Positions 43,285-53,321 of a DNA stretch of 64,000 nucleotides are shown piece by piece. How positions within the stretch are numbered: position 1 is the stretch's first letter; every line of letters starts with the position of its first letter. A model generated the notes under the pieces. The model was given only the letters and a program-made list of their open reading frames with translations. It did not search any database and had not been told where the DNA came from. The stretch is from Hippopus hippopus. Lineage: Eukaryota > Mollusca > Bivalvia > Cardiida > Cardiidae. The position numbers and the translations under genes are program-made. The stretch covers positions 41,541,650 through 41,605,649 of the forward strand of contig OX328098.1 of assembly GCA_946811185.2 (NCBI GenBank), read 5' to 3'.

Positions 43285-43513
43285 TTAACCCTTTCCCACA
43301 TGGCAAATTTTGGACCAGACCAAATTGAAAGCATTTTGCAGATGACAAATTAACCGTTCCTAAAGAGATGATTTTTCTATATGATAGGGTAGAAAACATT
43401 GTGGGAAAAGGAGAAAATGCTGGTTACCAGCATTTTCTAATTTTCCCACAATGTTTTCAAAAGGCTTCTATTCCTGACCCGTAAAAACCAGGGATTGTTT
43501 GGGAAAGGGTTAA
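43285..43513 (-). mobile_element. H MITE, complete
   Basis: 229 bp, TTAACCCTTTCCCACATGGC to GGGAAAGGGTTAA. Confidence 0.9.
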
Positions 43514-43802
43514 ACAAAAACTTGACCTTTTAACTTTAATTGTTAGCTGCCAAGAACATAGATTCAGTTTTTTCAAGATCTTAAAATTTCAGGCAAATGA
43601 AGAGAATAATATATCAGCCATGCTCTGGGGATATAATATGGATCCACAAAATCAATTTTGTCAACAACCTTCTGAAATATCAGATAGAATGGTCCTTTGA
43701 CAGGCAGAAAATTTCCCATTATCAAAAAGTATTCAGATGCAAATCACCTTTCCATGAAGTAAGACTCATATCAATTTCTGATCTGTATCACATGGTTTTT
43801 CA

Positions 43803-43943
43803 TGGTAGAAAACATTGTTGGAAAAGGAGAAAATGCTATTTATAAGCATTTCAGAGTCTGCTTTTCCCACTATGTTTTCAAAAGCCTTAGAATCTTCCTA
43901 TAGATCATTAAAACACATTCAAGATTGTTTGGTAAAAGCTTAA
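43803..43943 (-). mobile_element. H MITE, B arm lost
   Basis: GGTAGAAAACATTG, disturbed right arm (CATTTCAGAGTCTGC), A arm to GGTAAAAGCTTAA. Confidence 0.68.
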
Positions 43944-44003
43944 TGACTTTGGCATACAGGATTCCTTCTAGACTTACTTTTCAAGCACCAAAGCATTTTA
44001 TTC

Positions 44004-44360
44004 TTAACGCTTTACTAACAACCACAAGTTTTAATCACCTAAGGGAGAAAGGCCTTTGAAGTCATTGAGGAAAAAGTAGAAATACTGATAGCAGGACTTG
44101 CTCCTTTTAATTTGTTGTTTGCAAAATTAATGCTTTCAATTTGGACACAATTAAAATTTTGTTATCTGGTCAAGACTTGGACTGTGTAGACAACAAATTT
44201 TTATTAATTTATATTTACAATATAATATGTAGACCACATTATTCTATGTTGCTTAAATGATGTTTTTGTCTTTGAAAAGGAACAAAATACATTGTGGTTA
44301 AAGAAGGAAATGTGTATCACAAGCACCCACAACATTTTCAAAGTCCTCTCTTGTTACAAC
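44004..44360. mobile_element. Two diverged H copies
   Basis: A plus copy 44004-44176 (TTAACGCTTTACTAACAACC to TCTGGTCAAGAC) has a short palindrome. A minus fragment with GTCTTTGAAAAGGAAC and ACAACATTTTCAAAGTCC lies at 44265-44360. Confidence 0.6.
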
Positions 44361-44558
44361 TTTTTGGGTTCAGGATGAACTAAAGTAGATAGTTAACATT
44401 TAAAGTTCTGACCCTTTGACATTAATCCTGACTTACATAGCTGAGGGAGATTATAGAATATAAATTCTAACCTTATTTAGAGATCAATTTTCAACAATAG
44501 CCCTGCCTTAAAATTTTTAGTCTGCTGTATTTATTAAATATGCCAAGTCACAATAAAA

Positions 44559-44787
44559 CTCACTCTCCTGAGAGCAAACAAAATTTTTTAGACTTTTCCA
44601 AATCAAGAACATTTTGCAGATGACTGAGTAAATAAGGCTCAAAAATTTGGATGTGTCACTGAAAGGGTGGGAAACGTTGAAAAAGGAGAAAATGCTGGCA
44701 ACCAGCATTTTCTCCTTTATCTACAAGGTTTTCAAGAGCTGTTTTATTCAAGGTCTATAAAAATTATGATTGTTCGGTAAAGGGTCA
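44559..44787 (-). mobile_element. H MITE, A-B copy
   Basis: ACTCACTCTCCTGAGAGCAA to TTCGGTAAAGGGTC; the first hairpin arm is shortened (GAAACGTTGAAAAAGG). Confidence 0.78.
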
Positions 44788-45108
44788 GGCTTGCCTACCT
44801 CTTTACTTGTCCATATTCTAGGAAAGAAAAGGCAGATGACAAGTCAAATGAGGTCCAAACGGATTTGACTTTGGATGGAATAGATAATGAAACTAGGGTT
44901 ACAAACCTTCTTTAACCACATAGAAGGAAAAAAAATACTAAAGTCTCCAATTTATGAAATAAAATTGGCTTTTAGTCAAGTCAGACGGCCACTTTTTACA
45001 TGAAACCAAACCCAAACATGAAATTTCAAACCCAAAGGTTATAACATTCAAAATTATTTAATTAAGCAGAAGTAACCCTTTTCTTTTATACTCCTATATT
45101 TTGTGTTT

Positions 45109-45330
45109 TTAAACATTTAACAGACAATCCCAAGTTTTAAAGACTAAAAGGAGGAAGGCTCTTAAAAACACAGCAGAAAAGAGGGAAATGCTTATTATCA
45201 GCATTTTCTCCTTCTCCTACACTTTCTACCCTATCACAGACAAATCTTGCCAATTGAGCAGCATTTAACTGTTGTTTTCAAATGCTTTCAACTTGAACCT
45301 GTCATAAAATTTCATTGTTTGGTAAATATT
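45109..45330 (+). mobile_element. H MITE, A-B copy, diverged
   Basis: TTAAACATTTAACAGACAAT, apex GCTTATTATCAGC, B arm to TTTGGTAAATATTTTA, tail to tail with the next. Confidence 0.75.
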
Positions 45331-45559
45331 TTACTGTTTACCACACAAGAAAAATTTGCACTTGTCCAAATTGAAAGCAATTTTACACAAAACAATCTAA
45401 ATTTGGCTCAATGATGGAATTTATCTTCATTGGAGTTGAAAACAATGTGGGAAAAGAAGAAAATGCTGGTTACCAGCATTTTTTCCTTTTCCCACAATGT
45501 TTTCAAAAGGCTTCTTCCTCAGGGTCATTAAAACTCGGGATTGTGTGGTAAAGGATTAA
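45330..45559 (-). mobile_element. H MITE, A-B copy
   Basis: TTTTACTGTTTACCACACAA to GGTAAAGGATTAA; centre GGTTACC. Confidence 0.85.
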
Positions 45560-45604
45560 AGAAAATTGAATGGCAGTCTGATGGAAAAGATTAATTTGTT
45601 TACT

Positions 45605-45785
45605 GTTCAATACAAATTGTCAACATCATTTTGGTAGCATCTCAGTTATCAGTGTACCTATCCATGCTTTCTTTGCAGTTTCTTTCACCATTTCTAAACA
45701 TGCACATCATCGTCAAAACAATATCTAGTGCTGAGTGATCAGGAATGAATGCGGTCACTGTGACTATCATCAGTCCTCAGAAAGA
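45605..45785 (-). mobile_element. SINE, body only
   Basis: Plus-strand TCAGTGTACCTATCCATGCT and TTTCTTTCACCATTTCTAAAC match the inverted SINE body; the head is lost where the next SINE begins. Confidence 0.6.
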
Positions 45786-45789
45786 CTTT

Positions 45790-46075
45790 GGCACTGTAGC
45801 TAATAGCATACAGGACTTGAGACCAGAAGGTTGCCGGTTTGAATCCGCAGATTGGCCAATTCTTTCCAAGAATTGGTGACAGTCATAGTGACAGTAATCC
45901 TTCCTCTCTCACCACTGATCATTGTTTCGACAAGGCTTATGTGACAAAGGAATGATAATGACTTGGGAAGATTACTGTACAAAGAAAAAGAAACTCCAGG
46001 AAAGCATGAATAGGTGCAATGACTGCTGCAAAATAACAGAAATGATGGTGAAAATGGCATTAAAATCCAAACAAA
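45790..46075 (+). mobile_element. tRNA-derived SINE, full length
   Basis: ACTGTAGCTAATAGCATACA (A box), GCCGGTTTGAATCC (B box), body ACTGATCATTGTTTCGACAA and tail CCAAACAAAAAG. Head to head with the previous SINE, as at 24.3 kb. Confidence 0.72.
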
Positions 46076-46129
46076 AAGAATTTGGCTGATATTTGGAATC
46101 AGACCCTGGGGTATCAGGGTATCATGGCA

Positions 46130-46325
46130 TCCAGAGCTGCAGATAGAGGGAAAGACTGATTTCAAAATTGAAAATATTAATCATTCTCCACTAAACCTAT
46201 GTTGTGGGTACTCATATAAATCATCTCATTGAGACGATTATAATGAGTACCCATTACATAGGGTTTTGGGGAGAAACAATGACTTCACAATACCATCACT
46301 CCTCTTATCTGGAGCTCTGCATGCC
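46130..46325. mobile_element. Fold-back element F, copy 2
   Basis: CCAGAGCTGCAGATAGAGGG to TTATCTGGAGCTCTGC, centre ATCTCATTGAGACGAT. Diverged 10-15 percent by eye from copy 1, with matching layout. Confidence 0.75.
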
Positions 46326-46407
46326 CTGTACATAATACCAACTGGGCTACTGTGTTTTTCAAGTTTGAAGGAAGAGTCACAATTCATATAAATGAATACA
46401 CTGATGC

Positions 46408-46480
46408 ATAAAAAACACTGTGGGAAAAGAAGAATGGATCATTATGAGCGATTTCTACTTTTCCCTATTGTTTTCAAAAT
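46408..46480. mobile_element. H-related hairpin, second apex type
   Basis: ACTGTGGGAAAAGAAG, apex GATCATTATGAGCGATTTC, TTTTCCCTATTGTTTTC. Confidence 0.5.
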
Positions 46481-46525
46481 TGGTTGAATGCCAGGGCATG
46501 AGAGTCATCAGTCAGCCTTAATGTG

Positions 46526-46736
46526 TTGACTCTTTACCACATGACAAAAGTACAGACTGGTCCAAATTGAAAGCACTTGCAGACGGAAATTTAAATGGAG
46601 TTCAAATGTTGAAATATGTCTTTGACAGGGTTGAAACCATTGTGGGAACAGGAGAAAATGCTGGTTACCAGCAATGTTTTCATAAGGATTCTTCCCCAGG
46701 GTCGTTAAAACTCGGGATTGTGTGGTAAAGGGTTAA
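46526..46736 (-). mobile_element. H MITE, right hairpin arm deleted
   Basis: TTGACTCTTTACCACATGAC; GGTTACCAGCAATGTTTTC loses CATTTTCTCCTTTTCCCA; A end GGTAAAGGGTTAA. Confidence 0.8.
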
Positions 46737-46839
46737 ACCCAGTTATGTAATGTGTAGACAGTCTGTTACATGATGGATCAAAATAGAAATGGTTCACTTA
46801 TTTCCTGGTCTGTCACTTTGCCTCAAGCAGAATTGTTGT

Positions 46840-47013
46840 ATAACCCTCGACCAAATAATTCTACGGTGTAACGAACCGTAAACGAATGTTTCTAAAAACA
46901 CTGTTACAAAAACAAAACTGCTGATAACCAGCATTTTCTTCTTTTCCCACAATGTTCTGTACCCTTTCAAAGACAATTTCCACAATTTCGGCCACATTAA
47001 ATTTGCCTACCAC
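46840..47013 (+). mobile_element. H MITE, B arm truncated
   Basis: ATAACCCTCGACCAAATAAT; right hairpin arm intact, left arm diverged (ACAAAACTGCTGATAACC). Confidence 0.68.
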
Positions 47014-47089
47014 ATAAATGAACCAAACCTTTTCCATGGCTACAAAGATGAATGTCTGACACAGGTCGGTCTTAATCGAATAAAGTAGT

Positions 47090-47200
47090 GAGCACTGAAA
47101 ATCAGAGATCAGACTGCATGTTCTGTGCAGTCTGATCTTGATCTACACTGTCCACAAAAGCTTTTAGAGTTGAATGTCTATAACAAGGAAAGAGTCAAGC
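47090..47200 (+). mobile_element. D-family copy, partial
   Basis: AGAGATCAGACTGCATGTTC and TGCAGTCTGATCTTGATC, a near-perfect inverted repeat. Confidence 0.6.
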
Positions 47201-48190
47201 CAGAGCTATACATAGTTAAACCTAAATTGTTGTCTTCAATGTCCAGAAAAGGCAACTGCAATTGCGATGGACAGAAAATGTTGTCGCTTAATCCAGATGT
47301 CATGCAAAGTTAAAAAAAAATGGGTTTAAATCAATTTTCATTTGTTTAAAAAATTAATGTATATTTGCTCCCTAGCATTGATATTCGACAAAAAAAAGGA
47401 CACAATGGACTTCTATAGATTTCAATGCCAAAAAATGATAACACAGTTGAATGTGAATAAAAATCTTATGTGTTTGATCTTCTCTAATTAACACAGTAAT
47501 TATCAGATATATATGTTTCATACAAGTTAAACATTACTTATAACCTGTGACAATCAACATAGAACATCTTATCAATGTCAACCTAGAGACTGGTTACCAA
47601 TTTTACTTTAGAACTGGAGAACTAGCATTTAAATGTCAAGCACCCCTAAATGATAGGACTGGTATCATTCACTTTCACATACTTGTATTATTCTGTGCCA
47701 TATTAGAATTTCTTTCGAAAATGGTACTAATACGAAGCCCAGCGGGGACCCTTCCTTTGGGTCATTAAAACAAGGTATTGTTTGGTTAAGGATTAGATAA
47801 TATTAGAATCACTGGGTAACTAAGAAAACATCATGTTCAATAGATCATTATCATCCATTTGTTACAATGGTTACCAATTTACTGGTAGATACATCAAAAT
47901 AATTAACTCTGTGCAGGTGATAATTGCAAGAGAGAACAATGAGGTGACTGTGTTGAAATATCCCGCCCCTCCCCAGAAGAATATAAACAATTCAAAATTC
48001 TCATGAAAGGAATTTAGATCCTGGGCCAAAAAGTAAGGGACATTGTTATGGCATAGTACACCAATCCTTCCATCCTTCAATTTTTCATCAGATTTTTCTC
48101 TGTACATAAGTATGCCCCTTCAGCAGGGTACCCAAAGATGATAAGATGGCCAGACAATGCCAACAGAATGTCCCAGGCATTTTGACCAGG
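47201..48190. other. Intron-like, little recognised
   Basis: A minus-strand A-arm H remnant (GACCCTTCCTTTGGGTCATT to TTTGGTTAAGGATTA) lies at about 47735-47796. No ORF is persuasive; the frames at 47547-47768 and 47871-48107 have no family features. Confidence 0.4.
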
Positions 48191-48192
48191 GA

Positions 48193-48415
48193 TTAACCTA
48201 TTACCACAAAATCCCGAGTACTAACCACCCTTGGAAATTGGACTTTTGAAAACATTGTGGGAAAAGGAGAAAATGCTGGTACAAACCAGCATTTTCTTCT
48301 TTTTCCAAAATGTTTTCTAACCTTCCAAAGACAAATCCTGTTATTTGAGTCATTTCAAAATTGTTGTCAACAAAAGCTTTTACTATAGACAAGTCTTAGT
48401 GTGGTAAAGGGTTAA
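48193..48415 (+). mobile_element. H MITE, complete
   Basis: TTAACCTATTACCACAAAAT to GTGGTAAAGGGTTAA; apex widened to GCTGGTACAAACCAGC. Confidence 0.87.
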
Positions 48416-48576
48416 ACAGGCTGGAAAGTACATGAATAATGGAGTCAAAAGGTGAAACACAGTTTATATATTGGTTTACCTGCTGTTTTCATTACAGCAT
48501 TCTGATCAATAGTTTTGATCAATACTATTATCATGTGGGCTCCCTCTTCACATTGTTACATGCATAACCTCTAAAT

Positions 48577-48786
48577 ACTATTGATTGATTGATTGATTGA
48601 TTGGAGTTTTATATTGTTTTCAACATTATTTCAGTCATACCTGGTTTTCACCAGCATAAGACTAGGGTTCTATGGTAGCTTGCCCAAGCACATTTCCATG
48701 AAAAACCCCTTGTTTCAAGGAAGGCTCAAACCTTGGCCTCCAAATAACAATTGCTACACTTTGCCACTGACTCACACAGAACCCCT
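48577..48786 (-). mobile_element. tRNA-derived SINE, third subfamily
   Basis: ATTGATTGATTGATTGATTG tail at the low-coordinate side; CAACATTATTTCAGTCATAC; head eroded near TTTGCCACTGACTCAC. Related to 21229-21385. Confidence 0.6.
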
Positions 48787-48853
48787 TGATAATATTGGTC
48801 CACCATGGCTTAGTAATTAAGGCATCTACAAAAATATGATAAAACTGTTCATG

Positions 48854-49055
48854 TTAACCCCTAACCTGTTAAATAATTTAATTGAAGCTTTCAACCCGGG
48901 GGGGGGGGGGGGGGGGGGGGGGGTTTCCTAGTTAAATATATCCCCTTATCGAACAGAGTAGATCCAAGGTCAGACTGCACATTCTGTGCAGTCTGATCTT
49001 CATCTATACTGACGGCAAAAGGCCAGTGAGTCACTCTTAGCAGCCTACAGGTTAA
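48854..49055 (+). mobile_element. D MITE with a 26-G run
   Basis: TTAACCCCTAACCTGTTAAA to TTAGCAGCCTACAGGTTAA. Palindrome GGTCAGACTGCACATTCTG / TGCAGTCTGATC. The G run is at 48898-48923 in the left arm. Confidence 0.75.
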
Positions 49056-49137
49056 CTTCTGCTAATGACTTTGATTCATCTAGCACCAGACCACCTTTCA
49101 AAACATTGTGTCAAAAGAAAAAACTGCCCAAAATGAG

Positions 49138-49286
49138 ATAATAATTCCTTGCAGAATGCTTTGATGTATGTGTGAACATCTGATGGCTAAAGGAGAAATC
49201 AATTTCTCCTTTTGCCACAATATTTCCACATATACTTATAATATTTCTACATATACATCAAAGTATTGTGCAAGGAATTATTATAT
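49138..49286. mobile_element. Palindrome around an H-like core
   Basis: Arms of about 35 bp (TAATTCCTTGCAGAATGCTT at 49140 and its inverse to TGCAAGGAATTATTA at 49286) enclose GGAGAAATCAATTTCTCC and GCCACAATATTT. Confidence 0.6.
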
Positions 49287-49339
49287 TGTCTACTGCAAAT
49301 TTGTTTCAAAGTGTAACAAGGTATGCAATACATGGATGT

Positions 49340-49572
49340 CAACCTGTACCAAACAATCCAGTTTTAAACTAACCATTCTGAGTTAAAACACTTCTGAAAA
49401 CATTCAGGGCACAGAAAAAAATGCAAGTAGCCAGCATTTTCTCCTTTTTCAACAATGTTTTCTGTCCTTTCATAGATAAAACTCATTATTTCCATTACAT
49501 TTTAATTTGTCATATTGAACACTTTCAATTTGGTTGAGTCTGAACCTTAACTTTATCATTTGGTTAAGAGTT
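49340..49572 (+). mobile_element. H MITE, A-B copy, diverged
   Basis: CAACCTGTACCAAACAATCC to TTTGGTTAAGAGTTTA. Confidence 0.75.
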
Positions 49573-50019
49573 TACCATGCTACGCAAAAAAAAAATATGC
49601 AAAAGATTTACAAAAAAAATTGTTCCAACATGAAGAAAAAATACCAACAAAACAGAAAAAATGCTCATAAAGAGCCATTCCTCTATCATTTTATCCTTAT
49701 CTTTTTTAATGTTGTCTGCTTCAGACCTAGTGTGTTGTGTCTGCATCCAGAAGTAAAATTTGTTTCCATAACAATATGAAGTCTTTGACCCAATTTATAA
49801 ATGTCAAACAGATGTCTGACAATTGGTTGTAGTTTGTAAGGTCACAACAGGACTGAAACTATTAGAACTAAATGTAACAGACTATTTTGCCCATTTATTC
49901 GAATTTGGTTTTATCCCTCTTCCATGGTATTTCAGTTGACTCTTCAACTAATGGCATTTTTAGATGACAAAATAAATGTGATTTAGGCGAGTCCAATTTT
50001 TTTTAAGTGTGGTGAACAA

Positions 50020-50450
50020 TTAACCCTTCAGCAAACAACACAATCCTTTTACGACCCTGAGGAAGAAGGCCTTTGAAAACGTGGGAAAAGAAAAATATGC
50101 TGGTAACCAGCATGTTTTTCTTTTCCCATTTGATATGTTGCCTGCAAACAATATGGTAGAATCTAGAATTATGTTGTCTGGTAAAAAAGATCAACTTTAA
50201 ACCACACAGTCCCCCTCTAAATGTAGACTAACCAATCTCTATTATAGTAACATCTTTTTACACCTGTGCAGAGGACAGCTTTTAAAAATGTTATGGAAGA
50301 TGTAGCAATTACAAGTACAACGTAACTACTATTTTTCCAGTAATGTTTACCATATCATTCTTATCATTTTTAAATTACTTAATTTCTAGTCTGTGAGAGC
50401 TTTCAGTTTGAACAAGTCCACAATTTTGTCATGTGGTAATGACTTGACAC
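50020..50450 (+). mobile_element. Two H copies in series
   Basis: 50020-50195: TTAACCCTTCAGCAAACAAC, paired arm variants GAAAAGAAAA/TTTTTCTTTTC, short B arm. 50197-50450: degraded palindrome (TAGCAATTACAAGTACAACG) and B arm to TGTGGTAATGACTTGA. Confidence 0.68.
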
Positions 50451-50559
50451 AACAAGTTTGTTTTACAAGCTTGTGAAGTCTACCTTGTAATGGCTACCAT
50501 GTTTAACTGCCATAAATATCACTTCAAAGTAGTTTTTGTTGGTTGTTTCTCCATGACAA

Positions 50560-50827
50560 CTTTGGAAAACATTGTGGAAAACAGGACATTTTCTCACACA
50601 TTTTCTCTTTCCCACTTCCTCCCCTCTTCCTATTTTTCTTCATATCCTTCAAGAAAATATTGTGGAAAAAGGAGAAAATCATGGTATTAACTACCATTTT
50701 CTTCTTTTCCCTCAATCTTTTATACCTTGTTAAAGAAAATTCCCAGCATGTAAGCCAATATCAATTTGTCGTCTGCAATTGCTTTTGAATTGTACATGTC
50801 TAAAATTTGTCGTTTGGGAAAAGCTAC
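50560..50827 (+). mobile_element. H MITE, disturbed left part
   Basis: A first partial hairpin (GAAAACATTGTGGAAAACAG) is followed by a TTCCTCCC-rich spacer. The main palindrome is at 50655-50720 and the B arm runs to GTTTGGGAAAAGC. Confidence 0.65.
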
Positions 50828-50939
50828 CATTACAAGACCATGTTTTTATGTCTTTCAGCAGATCACTTTTGATATAACTGCCCATATAACTTATTTCTTA
50901 CATATTCAGGTATTATACATTATGTGTTAATTATGTGAA

Positions 50940-51365
50940 TTTGAAAATGCATTTCAAAGAAATCTGCAACAAGTTGCCTTCCATGGCATTAATTTCTGTC
51001 CATTTCATTTCATGTATATGTTTCTGGTTAGTCTAAAAATAACCTGAAATGTTATGGATATAATTATAGGATTGGACATAAGTTGGCATTTGACATAAAA
51101 TCTTATTTAACAAGTCTTGGAAAATGTTATTAAGCAAGCCTCTGGCAAGTTTAATAACATTTCCGTCAACATGTTAAATATAATTCTATCTCAAAAGCCA
51201 ACAAGTGTTTTAACGCATGACAAAGTCTTGCAAATTATAGGGCCACATATTCAAAACTATCCATGTGCATGTGGAAATTTCCATGAAAAAACCCAATTCA
51301 CTACGAAAAGTATTTATGTCTCATATGATATTACACAATGCTTATCTCAAATGTGTGTAAGGTAA
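50940..51365 (+). repeat. Diverged dispersed repeat
   Basis: ACATAAGTTGGCATTTGACA, GTCTTGGAAAATGTTATTAA and ATCTCAAAAGCCAACAAGTG align with 63095-63240 (ACACAAGTTAGCATTTGAGA, GTCTAGAAAAGTGTTTATAA, ATCTCAAAAGCTAATAAATG). The plus ORF at 51117-51365 lies in it and is not accepted as a gene. Confidence 0.5.
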
Positions 51366-51480
51366 GAAAATTTGTTGATGGGTATATTACGCTTAAAACA
51401 AGGGAGATTATGTGATAAACAGTAATCGTAAATATAAATACTTTTACACAAGAAAGAAATCATGAATGTAATGTATGATT

Positions 51481-51490
51481 AATTACCTGT
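51481..51490 (-). promoter_or_regulatory. Splice donor of the acidic exon
   Basis: Minus strand GTACAG|GTAATT: last exon base 51487, GT at 51486-51485. It leaves the frame in phase 0. The unspliced frame ends eight codons later. Confidence 0.75.
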
Positions 51491-52680
51491 ACGCTTGAGG
51501 CAGCTGATTTCATTTCCTTGCCATTAGTACTCGGTAGCAAGTTTGCCTCTTTTTTCTGTGAGGCTGATGAATCATTTCTATCCGATTCCACATGATCACA
51601 TTTGCTTAAGGCACCAGCTTCACACTCTGTTACTTCACTAGTATTTTTCTCATCATCTTCTGAAATATTCATATTTTCACTGATTTCATCTGACACAACC
51701 TTGTCTGATATCACTTGATCGGAACCTACACTTTCACATTTTTCCTTCTCTGAACTTGCATTATCATCTATTTTCATACGTACATCTATCTGATCAACCT
51801 CAGCATCACCATCAATCACATCTTTCTCTGCATACTTTTTCATGTTGTCTTCATTTTGCTCTGTTGTATCATCACACTCCTCCTGTATTTGTAAAGGTAT
51901 AAGATTCACTTTGTCCTCTTCACTATCCATTGAATCATCTGAGTCAGTTTCTAAATGATCAAGAGTCACTTTTATAGAATCATCATGTGGCCTCTCATTG
52001 TCTATTGAAGTATTATTGTCATGTGTTTTTCCTGCATCTTTCGAGTCATCATTATTAGTCTCATTCCCCCTGTCTATTGAAGTATCACCGTTGTGTGCTT
52101 CTGTTACATCTATAGGGTCAAGATCAGGGACAACTGAATTCTCATTGCCTTCTTCTATTACTTTGTTTGGAATTTCTTTACTTGAGTCTTCATAATCAAC
52201 AGTTGCCTCACGGTCTGCCGAGTTTAAACCCTCGGAAACTTTCTCCATACCCTCCTTCTCTAATACATCTAATTCTTCTTTTGGAATGGTGCTGTCGTTA
52301 TCCGAGTTCTCACTTTGCTGTTGTGTAGTAGCAGTATCAGGTTTTATATTGAGCTCTTTTTCACATTCAGGGTCTGTTGAAATACTTGTTTCATCAGCTA
52401 TATGATTACACTCACTTTCATCACTAGTGACATCCTCTGTATCGTCACACTCGTCCAAGTACTTAGCACAATCTTGCAGAACTTCTTCACATTCATTCAA
52501 ATATCTGTTACAATCTTCAAGCATTTTATCCATATCACTAGCCTGTATCACATCGTCTTTCTTTTCCTCTGTATTCAAATCATTTTTCCTTTCCTCTATA
52601 TTTTCTATGTTAAATTCTATCAAGTCCTTTTTGTTGTGACTGTCCTTTTCATTAATTTCATTCTCACAGTCTGTCTCCAT
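51487..52680 (-). CDS. Acidic low-complexity protein, 5' coding exon
   Basis: One open frame of 398 codons from the ATG at 52680 to the splice donor. This ATG is preferred because the frame upstream starts only with TTG and then meets a stop at 52717-52719, while AAAATGG is a good animal start context. The product is rich in Asp, Glu, Ser, Asn and Thr and looks disordered, with no signal peptide or membrane segment. Near residues 48-75 there is a tandem repeat of 14 residues, LEDCNRYLNECEE / VLQDCAKYLDECDD, spacing four Cys regularly. A second repeat around GDTSIDRGNETNNDDS and NNTSIDNERPHDDS follows near residues 200-240. I recognise no family. Codon order, absence of repeats and the phase-0 border support a real exon. 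Spliced directly to 20573 the protein would be 841 residues: acidic N-half, coiled coil, basic C-end. Extra exons in between are possible, and it could also be a separate gene. Confidence 0.8.
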
Positions 52681-52699
52681 TTTATCAATATTTTTCAAA

Positions 52700-53055
52700 A
52701 TGTCACCAGATACAAATCAATACTATCCTTTTTAAAGAAACTCTAGACTACGATGAATATTGCAACTTTTATGCCTTGTTTTTATTTATTCTAATCCATA
52801 GATCACCTTGGCAACTCACAACCATTTGTAGATTAATTCCTAGGAGATGCATAACATGTAAAGGTCATCAGATTACTGTAACGGTAATATAGTTTTTTCA
52901 ATACCTTGGACATGTATTAATGTCTGTCACAGTCCGACATAGAATACATCTGAAAAGAGAAAATGAGAATGTAATAAAAATCATGAACATCTAACAGCCC
53001 CTGGGCATGTGATGTATAAATTTAATCTATTCACAATTATTAGCCCTCAGAGCAC
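52700..53055 (-). promoter_or_regulatory. 5' region of the acidic gene, with a candidate untranslated exon
   Basis: Upstream of the start codon, minus-strand sequence shows CATAAAAG near 52770 (weak TATA-like). A possible 45-bp exon lies at 52949-52905 between TCTCTTTTCAG and AAG|GTATTG. That exon would carry a ten-codon upstream ORF (MYSMSDCDRH). All motif-based. Confidence 0.25.
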
Positions 53056-53059
53056 CAAG

Positions 53060-53321
53060 TTAACCCTTCACCACAAAATCCCGAGTTATAACAACCCTGA
53101 GGAAAAAGCTTTTAGAAAAAATTGTGGGAAAAGAAGGAAATGCTGGTAACCAGCATTTTCTCCTTTTCTCACAATGTTTTCTATCCTTCCCAAAACGAAG
53201 TTCAGTTTTGAGTCACTTTTATCTTATTCTTTCAGTTTTGAGTCACTTTTATCTTATTCATCTTATTCAAATGTATTGAATTTGGAATTGTCTAAAATGT
53301 TGTTGTTTGGAGAGGAGTTAA
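53060..53321 (+). mobile_element. H MITE with duplicated B segment
   Basis: TTAACCCTTCACCACAAAAT to GAGAGGAGTTAA. AGTTTTGAGTCACTTTTATC is present twice in the B arm. Shares TTAA tail to tail with the next copy. Confidence 0.85.

Noticed and set aside
51117..51365. 82-residue ORF (MENVIKQASGKF...) as a possible small gene
   Set aside because: The surrounding DNA is repeated, diverged, at 63.1 kb where the frame is not conserved.
51998..52746. Plus-strand ORFs opposite the acidic exon
   Set aside because: Shadows of the minus-strand coding sequence; low-complexity acidic codons give open hydrophobic frames on the other strand.
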